From Thermoplasmata archaeon (GTDB lineage: Archaea > Thermoplasmatota > Thermoplasmata > Thermoplasmatales > Thermoplasmataceae), in assembly GCA_021797385.1 (NCBI GenBank), contig JAJZZW010000022.1, forward strand, positions 1-16,866: a DNA stretch of 16,866 nucleotides. The letters run 5' to 3'. Position 1 is the stretch's first letter. Each line of letters starts with the position of its first letter. A program made the translations under genes and the position numbers. Under the pieces are notes generated by a model. It saw nothing but the letters and a program-made list of their open reading frames with translations, was not told the DNA's origin and ran no database searches. This document shows, one piece after another, positions 6,195 through 14,779 of this stretch.

Positions 6195-7227
6195 TCAGCA
6201 CCCTATTTATTTTATCTATATTTTCTTTATCCTTTACAATGAGGAAACTTGCTTTGCGTATCCTGTTCATAACAGCCAGCCCTATTCCATTTTCGGGAAA
6301 TGATTGTATTACACCATACTCTTTTTCAGAATCGTCCAGCAATCTGAAGTCATAGAATAGGTTATATGCCACCTCATAAATGTTATCGCCAAGTATAATG
6401 GGTTTTTCAGATGCATATACGGCGTTTTTGGCTGAACATAGAATAAGGAATTCCTTGGATTCCTCTGAAGATATAAATTTTATGAACTCTTCTTCGTCCT
6501 CTATGAGGAATAATTTTTTGGACGGTGCATAATGCCTGTATTTTAATCCAGGGGTCAGTGCTACGCTGGACTGACTGTATCCTTTGGCTAAAGGATCCAC
6601 ATATACATTACCTATCATCGACCTGATATCCTCAACAGTGAATGCTCCGGCCCTTAGCAGCCGGTAAGGATTCACCGTACAGTCAATAATTGTGGATTCC
6701 ACACCGTACTTTACCCTACCGGCGTCGATTATAATATCTACTTTTCCATCCAGCTCCTTTATGGCTGTTTCTGAGTCCACTATACTGGGCCTGGTTGAAA
6801 TATTTGCACTGGGTGCTGCTATTGGGCCGCATGCATCTATCAGATCCAGTGCTATCCGGTTGTCCGGGTATCTTATGCAAACAGTATCAAGCCCTGCTGT
6901 CACTATATCCGGAAGAGCATTTTTTCTCTTCAAAAGCAGGGTTAAAGGAGAAGGCCATACATGTTCCATTTTCTCCTTTAAATCTTTATCTATATAAGCT
7001 ACCCTCTCAAGCATCTCCATATTTGATATATGGACAATGAGCGGATTATCTGCAGGGCGATTCTTTGCAATAAATATTTTTTTGCACGCATCTGCATTGA
7101 AAGCATCGGCGCCGAGGCCGTAAACAGTTTCAGTTGGGAATACAACTGTACCACCATCCCTAATGGTCGCTGCACATTTTAATATTGACTCCCTGTAATT
7201 ATTATCCATGTTAATTATTTCCGACAT
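6184..7227 (-). CDS. sua5: L-threonylcarbamoyladenylate synthase (Sua5/YrdC/YwlC family)
   Basis: This 347-aa enzyme makes threonylcarbamoyl-AMP from threonine, bicarbonate and ATP. It is the first step of the t6A37 modification of ANN-decoding tRNAs, completed by the KEOPS complex. The YrdC domain spans about 10-200, with FPTETVYGLGADA (30-42), the nucleotide/bicarbonate-binding KNRPADNPL (55-63), PSPLTLLLKR (92-101), GPIAAPSANIS (134-144) and ESTIID (177-182). A linker with TPGLKYRHYAP (225-235) and a Rossmann-like Sua5 C-terminal domain ending in NRIRKAS (321-327) follow, so this is the long Sua5 form rather than the single-domain TsaC. It is the first gene of an operon with the GNAT protein. 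A TATA element 24 bp before the ATG predicts a leaderless mRNA. Confidence 0.95.
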   Translation of the reverse strand: MSEIINMDNNYRESILKCAATIRDGGTVVFPTETVYGLGADAFNADACKKIFIAKNRPADNPLIVHISNMEMLERVAYIDKDLKEKMEHVWPSPLTLLLKRKNALPDIVTAGLDTVCIRYPDNRIALDLIDACGPIAAPSANISTRPSIVDSETAIKELDGKVDIIIDAGRVKYGVESTIIDCTVNPYRLLRAGAFTVEDIRSMIGNVYVDPLAKGYSQSSVALTPGLKYRHYAPSKKLFLIEDEEEFIKFISSEESKEFLILCSAKNAVYASEKPIILGDNIYEVAYNLFYDFRLLDDSEKEYGVIQSFPENGIGLAVMNRIRKASFLIVKDKENIDKINRVLNET

Positions 7228-7245
7228 GTGTGTAAATCACAAAAT

Positions 7246-7256
7246 GTTATTTAAAG
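7246..7256 (-). promoter_or_regulatory. TATA element of the sua5-GNAT operon
   Basis: The minus strand reads CTTTAAATAAC, centred about 24 bp before the ATG at 7227. It fits leaderless initiation. Confidence 0.5.
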
Positions 7257-7425
7257 AATTCAATGTTTATCTAGAAGAAACCTTAAAAAAAATCCAATGC
7301 TTTTATGATTTATTCTACTGTCCAGAGAATATCAAAACAAATTTTAATAAATTCCCATGTATAAAATAAATAGGTATCATTCATAAACACGGACACCGGC
7401 TTCCTTCGAGTTTTCATGCATTGGC

Positions 7426-7438
7426 AAAAATTATATGC
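7426..7438 (+). promoter_or_regulatory. TATA element of the F2/F3-type aminopeptidase gene
   Basis: AAAAATTATATGC is centred about 25 bp before the ATG at 7458. It supports that start codon and a leaderless mRNA. Confidence 0.5.
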
Positions 7439-7457
7439 AACCATATGATATGGCACC

Positions 7458-9851
7458 ATGCAGATTTATAGTTATAATTTAGATATTGACATAGACAGTG
7501 AAAGATATGCCTATTCTTGCCATGAAATAATACACTTTACAGGCAATGAAGAGAAGTTAATACTCAATTCTCTAAATCTCAGCATAAAAAAAATTAAGGT
7601 AAACAGCAGTATTAAAAATTTCAAGGAATATAAGCAGAATCAGGAAATAGTTGTGGATGGCATCATAACAAAGGATTCAGTAGCTGAAATAGATTTTTCA
7701 GGAAAAATTCCACAGGAATTACAGGGATTTTATCTTGCAAAAACAAAGGACGGTGATATGTTTACAACCCAGTTTGAATCTACCGGTGCAAGAAGGTTCT
7801 TCCCATGTATCGATAATCCATCATATAAGGCAACATTTGATATTACAGTAAGAATAAATGAAGACCTTGATGCGATATCAAATATGCCCATTGAATCTTC
7901 CGGGACAGAAGATGGAAAGAAAGTGGTAAAATTTATGCAGACGCCGGTAATGTCCACATACCTGCTATATCTGGGTGTGGGCAAGTTTGACCAGAAATCC
8001 ATAAGTATGGGAAAAGATAAAAAAATCATTCTTGCAGCACAGAAAGGTCATTTGACAGAATCTGACTATCCGCTGGAAATAGCCAGGAAATCCATAGAAT
8101 TTTACGAGAAATATTTCGGTATAGATTATCCACTACCAAAGGAACACCTAATAGCTGTTCCTGAATTTGCAGCCGGTGCCATGGAAAACTGGGGAGCCCT
8201 GACGTTCAGAGAAATTTATTTAAATGTATCCTCATCAACAGGTGCCTCGGTGAAAAAGGCAGTCGGTGAAGTAATAGCACATGAGCTGGCACACCAGTGG
8301 TTCGGAGACCTTGTTACAATGAACTGGTGGGATGATCTATGGCTCAATGAAAGTTTTGCTACATTTATGTCATATAAGGCAATGAATGAGCTGGAGCCGG
8401 ATTACGATATGTTTTCCGATTTTCTTATAGGAGAAACTGCCGGCGCTTTAGAAGGTGATTCTCTGGTAAACTCACACCCCATTGAGGTTGAGGTAAAACA
8501 TCCTGACGATATTTCACAGATATTCGATGAGATAAGTTACGGGAAAGGCGGCAGTATACTTAGAATGATCAACGCCTTTGTCAGGGACGAAGTTTTCAGA
8601 AAAGGTATCCATGATTATCTGGAGAATTTTAAATATAAAAATGCATCTGGATCTGACCTCTGGGAATTCATATCAAAGGTTTCAGATCAGCCGGTGAGGA
8701 GAGTAATGGAATCCTTTATACAGAATGTGGGTTATCCCGTTATAGAAGTCAATGAGGATAATGGAAAGATAAAATTGAATCAGTATAGATTCCTTCTCAA
8801 TGGGAAAAAACAGAATGTCCAGTGGAAAATCCCGCTCACAATGAAATATACATCGGGAACAAGGAGCCAGCTCTTTGATACAGAATCCATTGAAATAGAT
8901 GACATCAATGGATTTATAAAGCTCAATGACAGTGAAACGGGATTTTACCGTGTCATGTATTCTGATTCCATTTATGATAACATTGTAAAAAATATTGCCA
9001 TACTCGACAATAAGGACATTTTCGGAATAGTCAATGATTTACATGCTTTCCTTCTCTCAGGGAAGATAGGATTTAAGGATTATATAAACAGGATAGAAAA
9101 GTTCATGGAATTGAATGACCCGCTTATAATCAGGGAAATATCAAATGAATTATTTTCTATGTATACCATTTACTCAGAAAGCGCCGATATTTTAAAGGCA
9201 AATACGGGATATTTATCCTCTAAATTAAAGGTACTCGGAGACAGGAAAGAAAATGAAAATATCAATATATCACTGACAAGGGGTATACTGGCTAACAGGT
9301 ATGCAATAATAAATAAGGGATACGCAGAGGAGCTTTCAAGATTTGAAAAGTCAATAATGGACACAGACCCGAATATGAGGCTTGCTGTACTGACCTCCAT
9401 TGCTATTATACATAATGATGCAAAGATTATGCTGGATAAACTGGAGGAATTTAATCAGGATGAGGATAAAGTGAAGGTTATCCAGGCTATGGCATTGCTC
9501 ACCGGCGAAAATAATTTCTCTTTGATAGAGGAGGCTATAAAAACGAGAAAAATAAAGGTACAGGATTCATTAAGATATTACATGCTAGCAGCGATAAATC
9601 CTGGCGCAAGGGAATATATATACAATAATCTGGAAACAATCATTGAAGGCATGCAGGCTGTGTTTGCAGGTTCCGGTTATTCCTCAAGGGTTATAGAATC
9701 TGTTGTGCCCTATATAGGTATAAAACATAAAGATGAGATTCAGGAAAAGCTGGATAAAATCAATATACGGGAAATCAGCAGGGGGATAAAAAAAGGGATG
9801 GAGTATCTTAATATTTATCTTAATTTTATTGAAACAATGAGGGAAAACTAA
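7458..9851 (+). CDS. M1 family zinc aminopeptidase, tricorn protease-interacting factor F2/F3 type
   Basis: This 797-aa gluzincin aminopeptidase removes N-terminal residues from peptides; in Thermoplasma, factors F1-F3 finish peptides released by the proteasome and tricorn. The M1 signatures are complete: exopeptidase motif GAMEN at 240-244, zinc site H275-E276-x2-H279 with the third ligand E298 in NESF, and the transition-state Tyr Y361 in ISYGKGG. An N-terminal beta-sandwich (1-200) and a helical C-terminal domain (about 500-797) complete the architecture. The length is close to F2 and F3 (about 780 aa), and motifs alone do not separate these two. There is no signal peptide, so it is cytoplasmic. 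The start is supported by a TATA element 25 bp upstream. The stop overlaps the stop of the convergent TldE gene by 4 nt (CTAA). Confidence 0.93.
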   Translation: MQIYSYNLDIDIDSERYAYSCHEIIHFTGNEEKLILNSLNLSIKKIKVNSSIKNFKEYKQNQEIVVDGIITKDSVAEIDFSGKIPQELQGFYLAKTKDGDMFTTQFESTGARRFFPCIDNPSYKATFDITVRINEDLDAISNMPIESSGTEDGKKVVKFMQTPVMSTYLLYLGVGKFDQKSISMGKDKKIILAAQKGHLTESDYPLEIARKSIEFYEKYFGIDYPLPKEHLIAVPEFAAGAMENWGALTFREIYLNVSSSTGASVKKAVGEVIAHELAHQWFGDLVTMNWWDDLWLNESFATFMSYKAMNELEPDYDMFSDFLIGETAGALEGDSLVNSHPIEVEVKHPDDISQIFDEISYGKGGSILRMINAFVRDEVFRKGIHDYLENFKYKNASGSDLWEFISKVSDQPVRRVMESFIQNVGYPVIEVNEDNGKIKLNQYRFLLNGKKQNVQWKIPLTMKYTSGTRSQLFDTESIEIDDINGFIKLNDSETGFYRVMYSDSIYDNIVKNIAILDNKDIFGIVNDLHAFLLSGKIGFKDYINRIEKFMELNDPLIIREISNELFSMYTIYSESADILKANTGYLSSKLKVLGDRKENENINISLTRGILANRYAIINKGYAEELSRFEKSIMDTDPNMRLAVLTSIAIIHNDAKIMLDKLEEFNQDEDKVKVIQAMALLTGENNFSLIEEAIKTRKIKVQDSLRYYMLAAINPGAREYIYNNLETIIEGMQAVFAGSGYSSRVIESVVPYIGIKHKDEIQEKLDKINIREISRGIKKGMEYLNIYLNFIETMREN

Positions 9852-11137
9852 AAACCTTTTGTAATATTTACATTTTCGATAAGTGCATAGGGCATGATAG
9901 ACGGGTGTATTTCATCCCACCACTTTACATATTTTTCCTGCTTTGAGACCTCCGAAATGTTCTGTAATATATTCAATATTGAATCACTAATCCTGATTCC
10001 GGAAACTGTACCTACTATTTCTCCATTTTCTATGAGAAATACACCATCGCGTGGAACCGTGGAAAATGTTCCGGTGCTCTGATCCTGAAATCTTGTATAC
10101 CATGAATTATTTATGAACAGACCCCTTTTTACCCCGTGAATCATTTGATTAATATCATGATTTCCACCGGACATGTGAATCTGCCATGGAACCGGCTCCA
10201 TTATTCCTGCGTTGCCTGTACTGGAATTTCCAGATAACTTTCCTGTTGAGAAAGAATGTAAGTAACTTTTGAGTATTCCATGATCTATGAGATTAACTTT
10301 TCTGGTGGCGGTACCTTCCTGGTCAACAGGTCTTGAACCAATACCCTTAGTATTGAGAGGATCATCGTAAATAGTTACATTTTCAGAGGCAATACTCTTT
10401 CCTATCTTGTCAATGAACGGGCTGAGCCCTGCATTTATACTGTAATATGAAAGAAAACCTACGTTGTAAGAAAGTACTGTACCCATGGTATATGGGGAAA
10501 ATATTACTTCGTATTTCCCTTCATTGATTGATGTTTTTTTATCAGTAATAGAAGCAGTTTTAGCAGCTTCTTTTCCAGTTTCATAGGGGGCTGCTGATTT
10601 CATTGAATCTATCCCTAAATGCAATGCCTCCTGCCCGCTATTTTCACCTTTGAATGATCTAACTAAGAGTTCAAGTCCCGTTGCAAAGTATTCCTGATCG
10701 TTCCATGGTGTAATTATCCTATTTTTTATATTATGAAGGTACAAAAGACCTGCTGTATTGTCAGCTCCTCCGTCTACTGAGCCCCGTATCATCTCACTGG
10801 AGATATCATTTAAATCGAGTTCGGTATCCTGCCCAGTATGGCCGTAATTTAATTTAGTGGAGTTTATTCCATTAAAATCTGGGCTGCCAGGGGCATTGTC
10901 TATTATGTTTGAGAGTATTTTTAGCTGTTTTTCCCATGATTCAATCCGGTCAAATGATATTTCACCTGTTTTTTTGCCCCTAGCTGCAAATATACTGTAT
11001 GATGGATAGTACCATTTATTATTGATATCAATTCTGTTTCCTGAGAATCTGACCTCATCAGTAGTACCTTTCTCTATATTAATTGCAAATTCATCAAAAA
11101 TTGTATCCAGGCCTTTAGCAAGATTGTCAATTTTCAT
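9848..11137 (-). CDS. pmbA: TldE/PmbA-type subunit of the TldD/TldE metalloprotease
   Basis: This 429-aa protein of the TldD/PmbA (U62) family lacks the HExxxH zinc motif found in its upstream neighbour, so it is the non-catalytic TldE/PmbA partner. Family features include the central SPYTMGTVLSYNVG-like region (about 215-230). The C-terminal part has DQEGTATRKVNLIDHGILKSYLHS (about 270-293) and FSTVPRDGVFLIENGEIVG (about 360-378). In bacteria TldD and TldE form a heterodimer that threads and cleaves unfolded peptides, for example microcin B17 maturation and CcdA degradation. It starts 4 nt after tldD, with GTGAT 4 nt before its ATG, and is the last gene of the four-gene operon. Its stop overlaps the convergent aminopeptidase stop. 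Confidence 0.88.
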   Translation of the reverse strand: MKIDNLAKGLDTIFDEFAINIEKGTTDEVRFSGNRIDINNKWYYPSYSIFAARGKKTGEISFDRIESWEKQLKILSNIIDNAPGSPDFNGINSTKLNYGHTGQDTELDLNDISSEMIRGSVDGGADNTAGLLYLHNIKNRIITPWNDQEYFATGLELLVRSFKGENSGQEALHLGIDSMKSAAPYETGKEAAKTASITDKKTSINEGKYEVIFSPYTMGTVLSYNVGFLSYYSINAGLSPFIDKIGKSIASENVTIYDDPLNTKGIGSRPVDQEGTATRKVNLIDHGILKSYLHSFSTGKLSGNSSTGNAGIMEPVPWQIHMSGGNHDINQMIHGVKRGLFINNSWYTRFQDQSTGTFSTVPRDGVFLIENGEIVGTVSGIRISDSILNILQNISEVSKQEKYVKWWDEIHPSIMPYALIENVNITKGF

Positions 11138-11141
11138 TTTA

Positions 11142-12518
11142 TCACTTCATGTGCATATTTCTCAGCCTCAGGTGTGGGCCACCCATCCATACCGGTACAC
11201 CCTGCTCCGGGTCTCCTTTACCACATATACCGGCATGAAATGCCAGATCATTTCCTGAAGCATCCACAGAGGAGTAAAAGTTAACTGTAGTTGTTTCCAG
11301 AACTGGTCTACGGATAATATCAGTAATTTTGCCATTATCAATTAAATAGGCTTCTTTTCCTACATATTTTTCATAAAATCTGGTATCATCGATGTTCCAT
11401 TCCGTAAAGTTTTTCATGTAAATACCGTGTTTTACTCCCTCTATAAGTTCTTCCGGAGATTGCTCACCGGGCTCTATATATGTGGTACTCATCCTGGCTA
11501 GAGGTTCCATATCCCAGTCAGATGATCTGCCACCGCCATTTACTTTCATCCCAGCAATTGCCGCGCTCTCCCTGTTCAAAATATAGCTGTCTGTGTATCC
11601 CTTTTTATACAGGTATCGTTTTCCGGACTTTACTCCCTCATCGTCATAGGCATAGTAACCGAAACTTCCTTTAATGGAGGGATCATCGATAAGGCTCACA
11701 TTTTCTGAACCTATACGCTGTTTCCTCCCGGCTTCTATGAAAGATCCGCCTGCCAGTGCAGCTTCCCTGCCTATTATCCTGTCATATTCCATGGGATGAC
11801 CACCGGACTCATGGGCGACTATTCCTGATATTGAAGGACCTACAACGAGATCGTATGTCCCCGGAGTCAATCTTCCAGCTTTCAGTGATGCCTTCAGATT
11901 TTTTATATCGTTTCCTATCAATTCCTGAAAATTTAAAGAATCAAGGTATTCATAACCAGATGTTGAACCATATTCCTCTGACGATTCCTCAAAGGAGCCA
12001 GAATCATTGATTCCTGCCATGTAAACAAAATATAATCTGGAAAAATCACCGGTTATGTTAGTTCCAGAGCTGTTAGCATAGGTTTCACTTACAGTCATAT
12101 CGCCGAGGCTGGTGAATCTTATATTGGCACCATTCTCCTGCATAATACTGTCCATATTCTTTATGAATTCAATTTTATATTTATCCGGTGTGTCCACAAC
12201 CTTTTTGCTTCCCAGCTCTGTCCATGAAGTCTTTATACCACCTGTAATGTCAATTTTATTTTTTCCCTTCTTCATGGAATTCTGAACAAGATTTTCAAGT
12301 TTATTATTAATTGATGACATATCGGAATCATTGAAAAATGCCATTGCTATAGAATTATTAACGCATCTTACGGCATATCCTGAATTCAATGATTGTTCCT
12401 GTCCATCGAACTGCCCGTTCCTGTAGGAATAGGATTTGCCTTCAGTGCTCATATAACGAACATCGGCAAATTCTGATTTTCCGGATAGGTATCTAAGTAT
12501 GTTATCTGTGTACTCCAT
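11142..12518 (-). CDS. tldD: TldD-type zinc metalloprotease catalytic subunit
   Basis: This is a 458-aa U62-family peptidase. The zinc-binding motif is H236-E237-SGG-H241 (HExxxH), inside VAHESGGHPMEYDRI. The conserved C-terminal Cys, the fourth ligand or active-site element in E. coli TldD, is present as C432 in GICGKGDPEQGVP. The length matches bacterial TldD. It pairs with the TldE/PmbA gene 4 nt downstream and should form a cytoplasmic heterodimer that degrades small unfolded or modified peptides. It starts 1 nt after the CBS-HPF gene, with AGGA about 9 nt before the ATG, and belongs to the operon whose promoter is near 14785. The physiological substrate in archaea is not evident from the sequence. 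Confidence 0.92.
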   Translation of the reverse strand: MEYTDNILRYLSGKSEFADVRYMSTEGKSYSYRNGQFDGQEQSLNSGYAVRCVNNSIAMAFFNDSDMSSINNKLENLVQNSMKKGKNKIDITGGIKTSWTELGSKKVVDTPDKYKIEFIKNMDSIMQENGANIRFTSLGDMTVSETYANSSGTNITGDFSRLYFVYMAGINDSGSFEESSEEYGSTSGYEYLDSLNFQELIGNDIKNLKASLKAGRLTPGTYDLVVGPSISGIVAHESGGHPMEYDRIIGREAALAGGSFIEAGRKQRIGSENVSLIDDPSIKGSFGYYAYDDEGVKSGKRYLYKKGYTDSYILNRESAAIAGMKVNGGGRSSDWDMEPLARMSTTYIEPGEQSPEELIEGVKHGIYMKNFTEWNIDDTRFYEKYVGKEAYLIDNGKITDIIRRPVLETTTVNFYSSVDASGNDLAFHAGICGKGDPEQGVPVWMGGPHLRLRNMHMK

Positions 12519-12519
12519 A

Positions 12520-13599
12520 TTATTTGTCCTTTATTCTGCTTTCATAATTATCAAGTATTGATTTTACACATTTTGCATAGTTATATCCTGATCCATCATC
12601 CTCCATGTGTAGTTTCGGGGTAACAAGTTTTGTCCTTACTGAATATTTACCCTTTCCCTCTGCCTTATATTTTCTTACATTGAATAAAAGTTTTCCATTA
12701 TTTCCTATTATTCTCGAAATATTTGTTATGAATTTATCAGCAATAAAGTATGTTATATCATATAGGTCCCTATCCTGATCCTCGAGACCGGATATCTCTA
12801 TATAGAAACCCTCTTCTGTTCCCGTTTCTATGGAATTGAGGATATCTGTAATTCCAACAATGCCTGTAAGTTTAGAATCCTTATTTACAATGGGTATAAT
12901 ATGCAAATGATTCTTGACCATCAATGCTGCTGTGTCAGTTATTACGGTATCCTCTGTACTATCCACCGGATTATCCATGAGGGAGGAAGCCTCAATTTCT
13001 ACCTTTGATTTTCCTGATGTGAATTCCCCGTAACTTATTTTCTGTTTATCCATTATTACATTGTTTATTATTTCCTTGAGCCTGAGAATTCCTGCGAGTT
13101 TTCCCCTGGAAGTTACAGGTATTTCAAATTCATCCAGATCCCTGATCTTCTGGGCAGAATCCTCTATTTCATCGTTAACATCAACGGATATGGCATCCGC
13201 AGTCATTATCTCAAAGTTTTTAATTTTCTCCGATCGAGGGTCTATTTCAGAAAGATGCCTTATTATGTCCATTCTTGTCACGAGTCCGGAAAGTTTTTCC
13301 TTCTGTAAAACAGGTAAAGAATTCAAACCGCTTTCCTTTAAAAGTTTAACCGCTTCCATTACGTCTGTGTTTTCATTCAGTTTTGGAGCGTTTATAGAAA
13401 AGTTGTATACCCTGGAATTTGTCCTCACACTTCCCCGCCTGAGTATATTTTTGTATGTCAGCATACTTACATATTTTCCATTTGACATAACTGGAAGTTG
13501 CTGTATATCGTTATCTTTCATTTTAGAGATGGCTTCTGATATTTTGGCATCGCTTTCTATAACAATAAGGTCTTTTTTCATAATTTCTCCAACAATCAT
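12520..13599 (-). CDS. Four-CBS-domain protein with C-terminal HPF/RaiA-like domain
   Basis: This is a 359-aa protein with four CBS motifs (about 3-56, 65-117, 130-183 and 205-260), i.e. two Bateman modules that typically bind adenine nucleotides. The last 95 residues (264-359) follow the beta-alpha-beta-beta-beta-alpha plan of ribosome hibernation factors (HPF/RaiA, S30AE). They start with FYIEISGLE, continue through a helix with YFIADKFITNISRII, and end with DDGSGYNYAKCVKSILDNY, matching the 'G-x-D/N-x-Y-x-A-I/V' helix of HPF. This assignment is by eye. It may sense energy charge and act on ribosomes. I chose ATG 13599 over an upstream in-frame GTG at 13629. The ATG is preceded by GGTGAT at the right spacing and starts just after the SHMT-like stop, whereas the GTG would overlap that gene by 26 nt. 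Confidence 0.82.
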   Translation of the reverse strand: MIVGEIMKKDLIVIESDAKISEAISKMKDNDIQQLPVMSNGKYVSMLTYKNILRRGSVRTNSRVYNFSINAPKLNENTDVMEAVKLLKESGLNSLPVLQKEKLSGLVTRMDIIRHLSEIDPRSEKIKNFEIMTADAISVDVNDEIEDSAQKIRDLDEFEIPVTSRGKLAGILRLKEIINNVIMDKQKISYGEFTSGKSKVEIEASSLMDNPVDSTEDTVITDTAALMVKNHLHIIPIVNKDSKLTGIVGITDILNSIETGTEEGFYIEISGLEDQDRDLYDITYFIADKFITNISRIIGNNGKLLFNVRKYKAEGKGKYSVRTKLVTPKLHMEDDGSGYNYAKCVKSILDNYESRIKDK

Positions 13600-13603
13600 T
13601 GTA

Positions 13604-14761
13604 TCACCAGAATCTAAGCTTTTTTTCACCTATTAAACTGTTAATCTCTTCAGTCTTATTTAATTTATGGGATATACCTGAAATGCCATCCGCAACTGTT
13701 TCCATGTCATTTATTCCCCATCTTGTAATCTCCTGTGTGCCGAGCCTTCCAAACCTGTCTATAATTATTCTATTTTTTTCCAGCATCTGGGAAAAGGAAT
13801 GATAATTATAACCAAGTTGCCTCAAATATCTTTCATCCAGAAGAAGCTGATGACTTTTACTCTCTTCTGATCCCGGATGCAGATTGAATCCTTTCTCTCT
13901 CAGATAAAAAGATAGATTTTTGGTATTTTTTACAACAGTTTCCGCGTATTCTTTCCCGAACCTGATCATCTCCTCTACTGCAACAGATAATGATGCAACC
14001 CTGGAAAGATTTACATTGTCCATAGTTGTAAATATCGTATTTTCTTCTATTTTTGTATATATTTCCTCGTTATCTGTTATGATTATGCCACCTTGGGGTC
14101 CAAAGAATGTTTTATGTGTAGAACCGTATACAATGTCGGAATATTTCAATGCATCTTCCTGAAATGCCTTTCCAGCTAGCAGTCCGAGTACATGAGATGC
14201 ATCGTATAAAATTTGCATGCCATATTTTTCCTTGATTTCCCAGATTCTTTTCATATCATATGGTTTAATAAACATTGACTGCCCCAGAATTAGAATATTT
14301 ATGTTTTTATTCCTGATACTGGTTTCCATGGTATCATAATCCAGATCATAATTTTTATATGGGGCCTTGCAGAATTTAAATCCGAGAACACGATCAAGAT
14401 GATTTTCAGAGTATCCTGGATATCCACCGTCCTCTGAAGAGATTGCCATAACATTCCCATTTTTTTCCATCACAGATAAAATGGAAATTTCTGCGGCTAC
14501 ATGTCCACTCAGGGATCTGGATTCTGAATATTTGCTTACAAAGAGTTTTTTTACATTACTTTCCAGCAAGGAAAGAATGTTGTCATAATATTCAGTGCCA
14601 CCGTAGGCATTGTAATTTCCAATGCTCAGGGAGTATCTTGATGCCATATCCGATGAAAGTGCCTTTTTCGCATTAGGGCTCAAAACGTTTTCTGATGCCT
14701 GAAGGTTCAGCACATTATTCCGATAATTATCATATTTTTCTATAAAATTGAGTGTATCCAT
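13604..14761 (-). CDS. Serine hydroxymethyltransferase-like PLP enzyme (fold type I)
   Basis: This 385-aa protein shows the SHMT layout: LQASENVLSP (20-29), AYGGTEY (52-58), DGGY (111-114), YDASH (186-190, D187 pairing with the PLP ring nitrogen), Schiff-base lysine K217 in GSTHKTFFGPQGG, and the carboxylate-binding arginine R347 in ITRWG. It is shorter than bacterial SHMT (about 415 aa). The Glu needed for folate-dependent hydroxymethyl transfer (E57 in E. coli, in the motif YAEGYPG) aligns with L45, and the PLP-stacking His of GGH is Tyr (Y114). It may be a folate-independent aldolase-type or otherwise specialised relative rather than true GlyA. It is the first gene of a four-gene operon, and a TATA element 25 bp before the ATG predicts a leaderless start. 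Confidence 0.8.
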   Translation of the reverse strand: MDTLNFIEKYDNYRNNVLNLQASENVLSPNAKKALSSDMASRYSLSIGNYNAYGGTEYYDNILSLLESNVKKLFVSKYSESRSLSGHVAAEISILSVMEKNGNVMAISSEDGGYPGYSENHLDRVLGFKFCKAPYKNYDLDYDTMETSIRNKNINILILGQSMFIKPYDMKRIWEIKEKYGMQILYDASHVLGLLAGKAFQEDALKYSDIVYGSTHKTFFGPQGGIIITDNEEIYTKIEENTIFTTMDNVNLSRVASLSVAVEEMIRFGKEYAETVVKNTKNLSFYLREKGFNLHPGSEESKSHQLLLDERYLRQLGYNYHSFSQMLEKNRIIIDRFGRLGTQEITRWGINDMETVADGISGISHKLNKTEEINSLIGEKKLRFW

Positions 14762-14779
14762 ATTATTGTATGTTTTACA

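Noticed and set aside
7385..7412. GC-richer patch in the divergent sua5/aminopeptidase gap, considered as a small structured RNA
   Set aside because: No stable stem or C/D-box pair (RTGATGA with CTGA) could be found, and no promoter-terminator pair frames it.
13600..13629. Upstream GTG start of the CBS-HPF gene
   Set aside because: It overlaps the SHMT-like gene by 26 nt, while ATG 13599 has a GGTGAT element at proper spacing.
13061..13636. 191-aa ORF on the plus strand inside the CBS-HPF gene
   Set aside because: It is antisense to a clear four-CBS protein, has low-complexity Ser/Ile-rich composition and no family motif.
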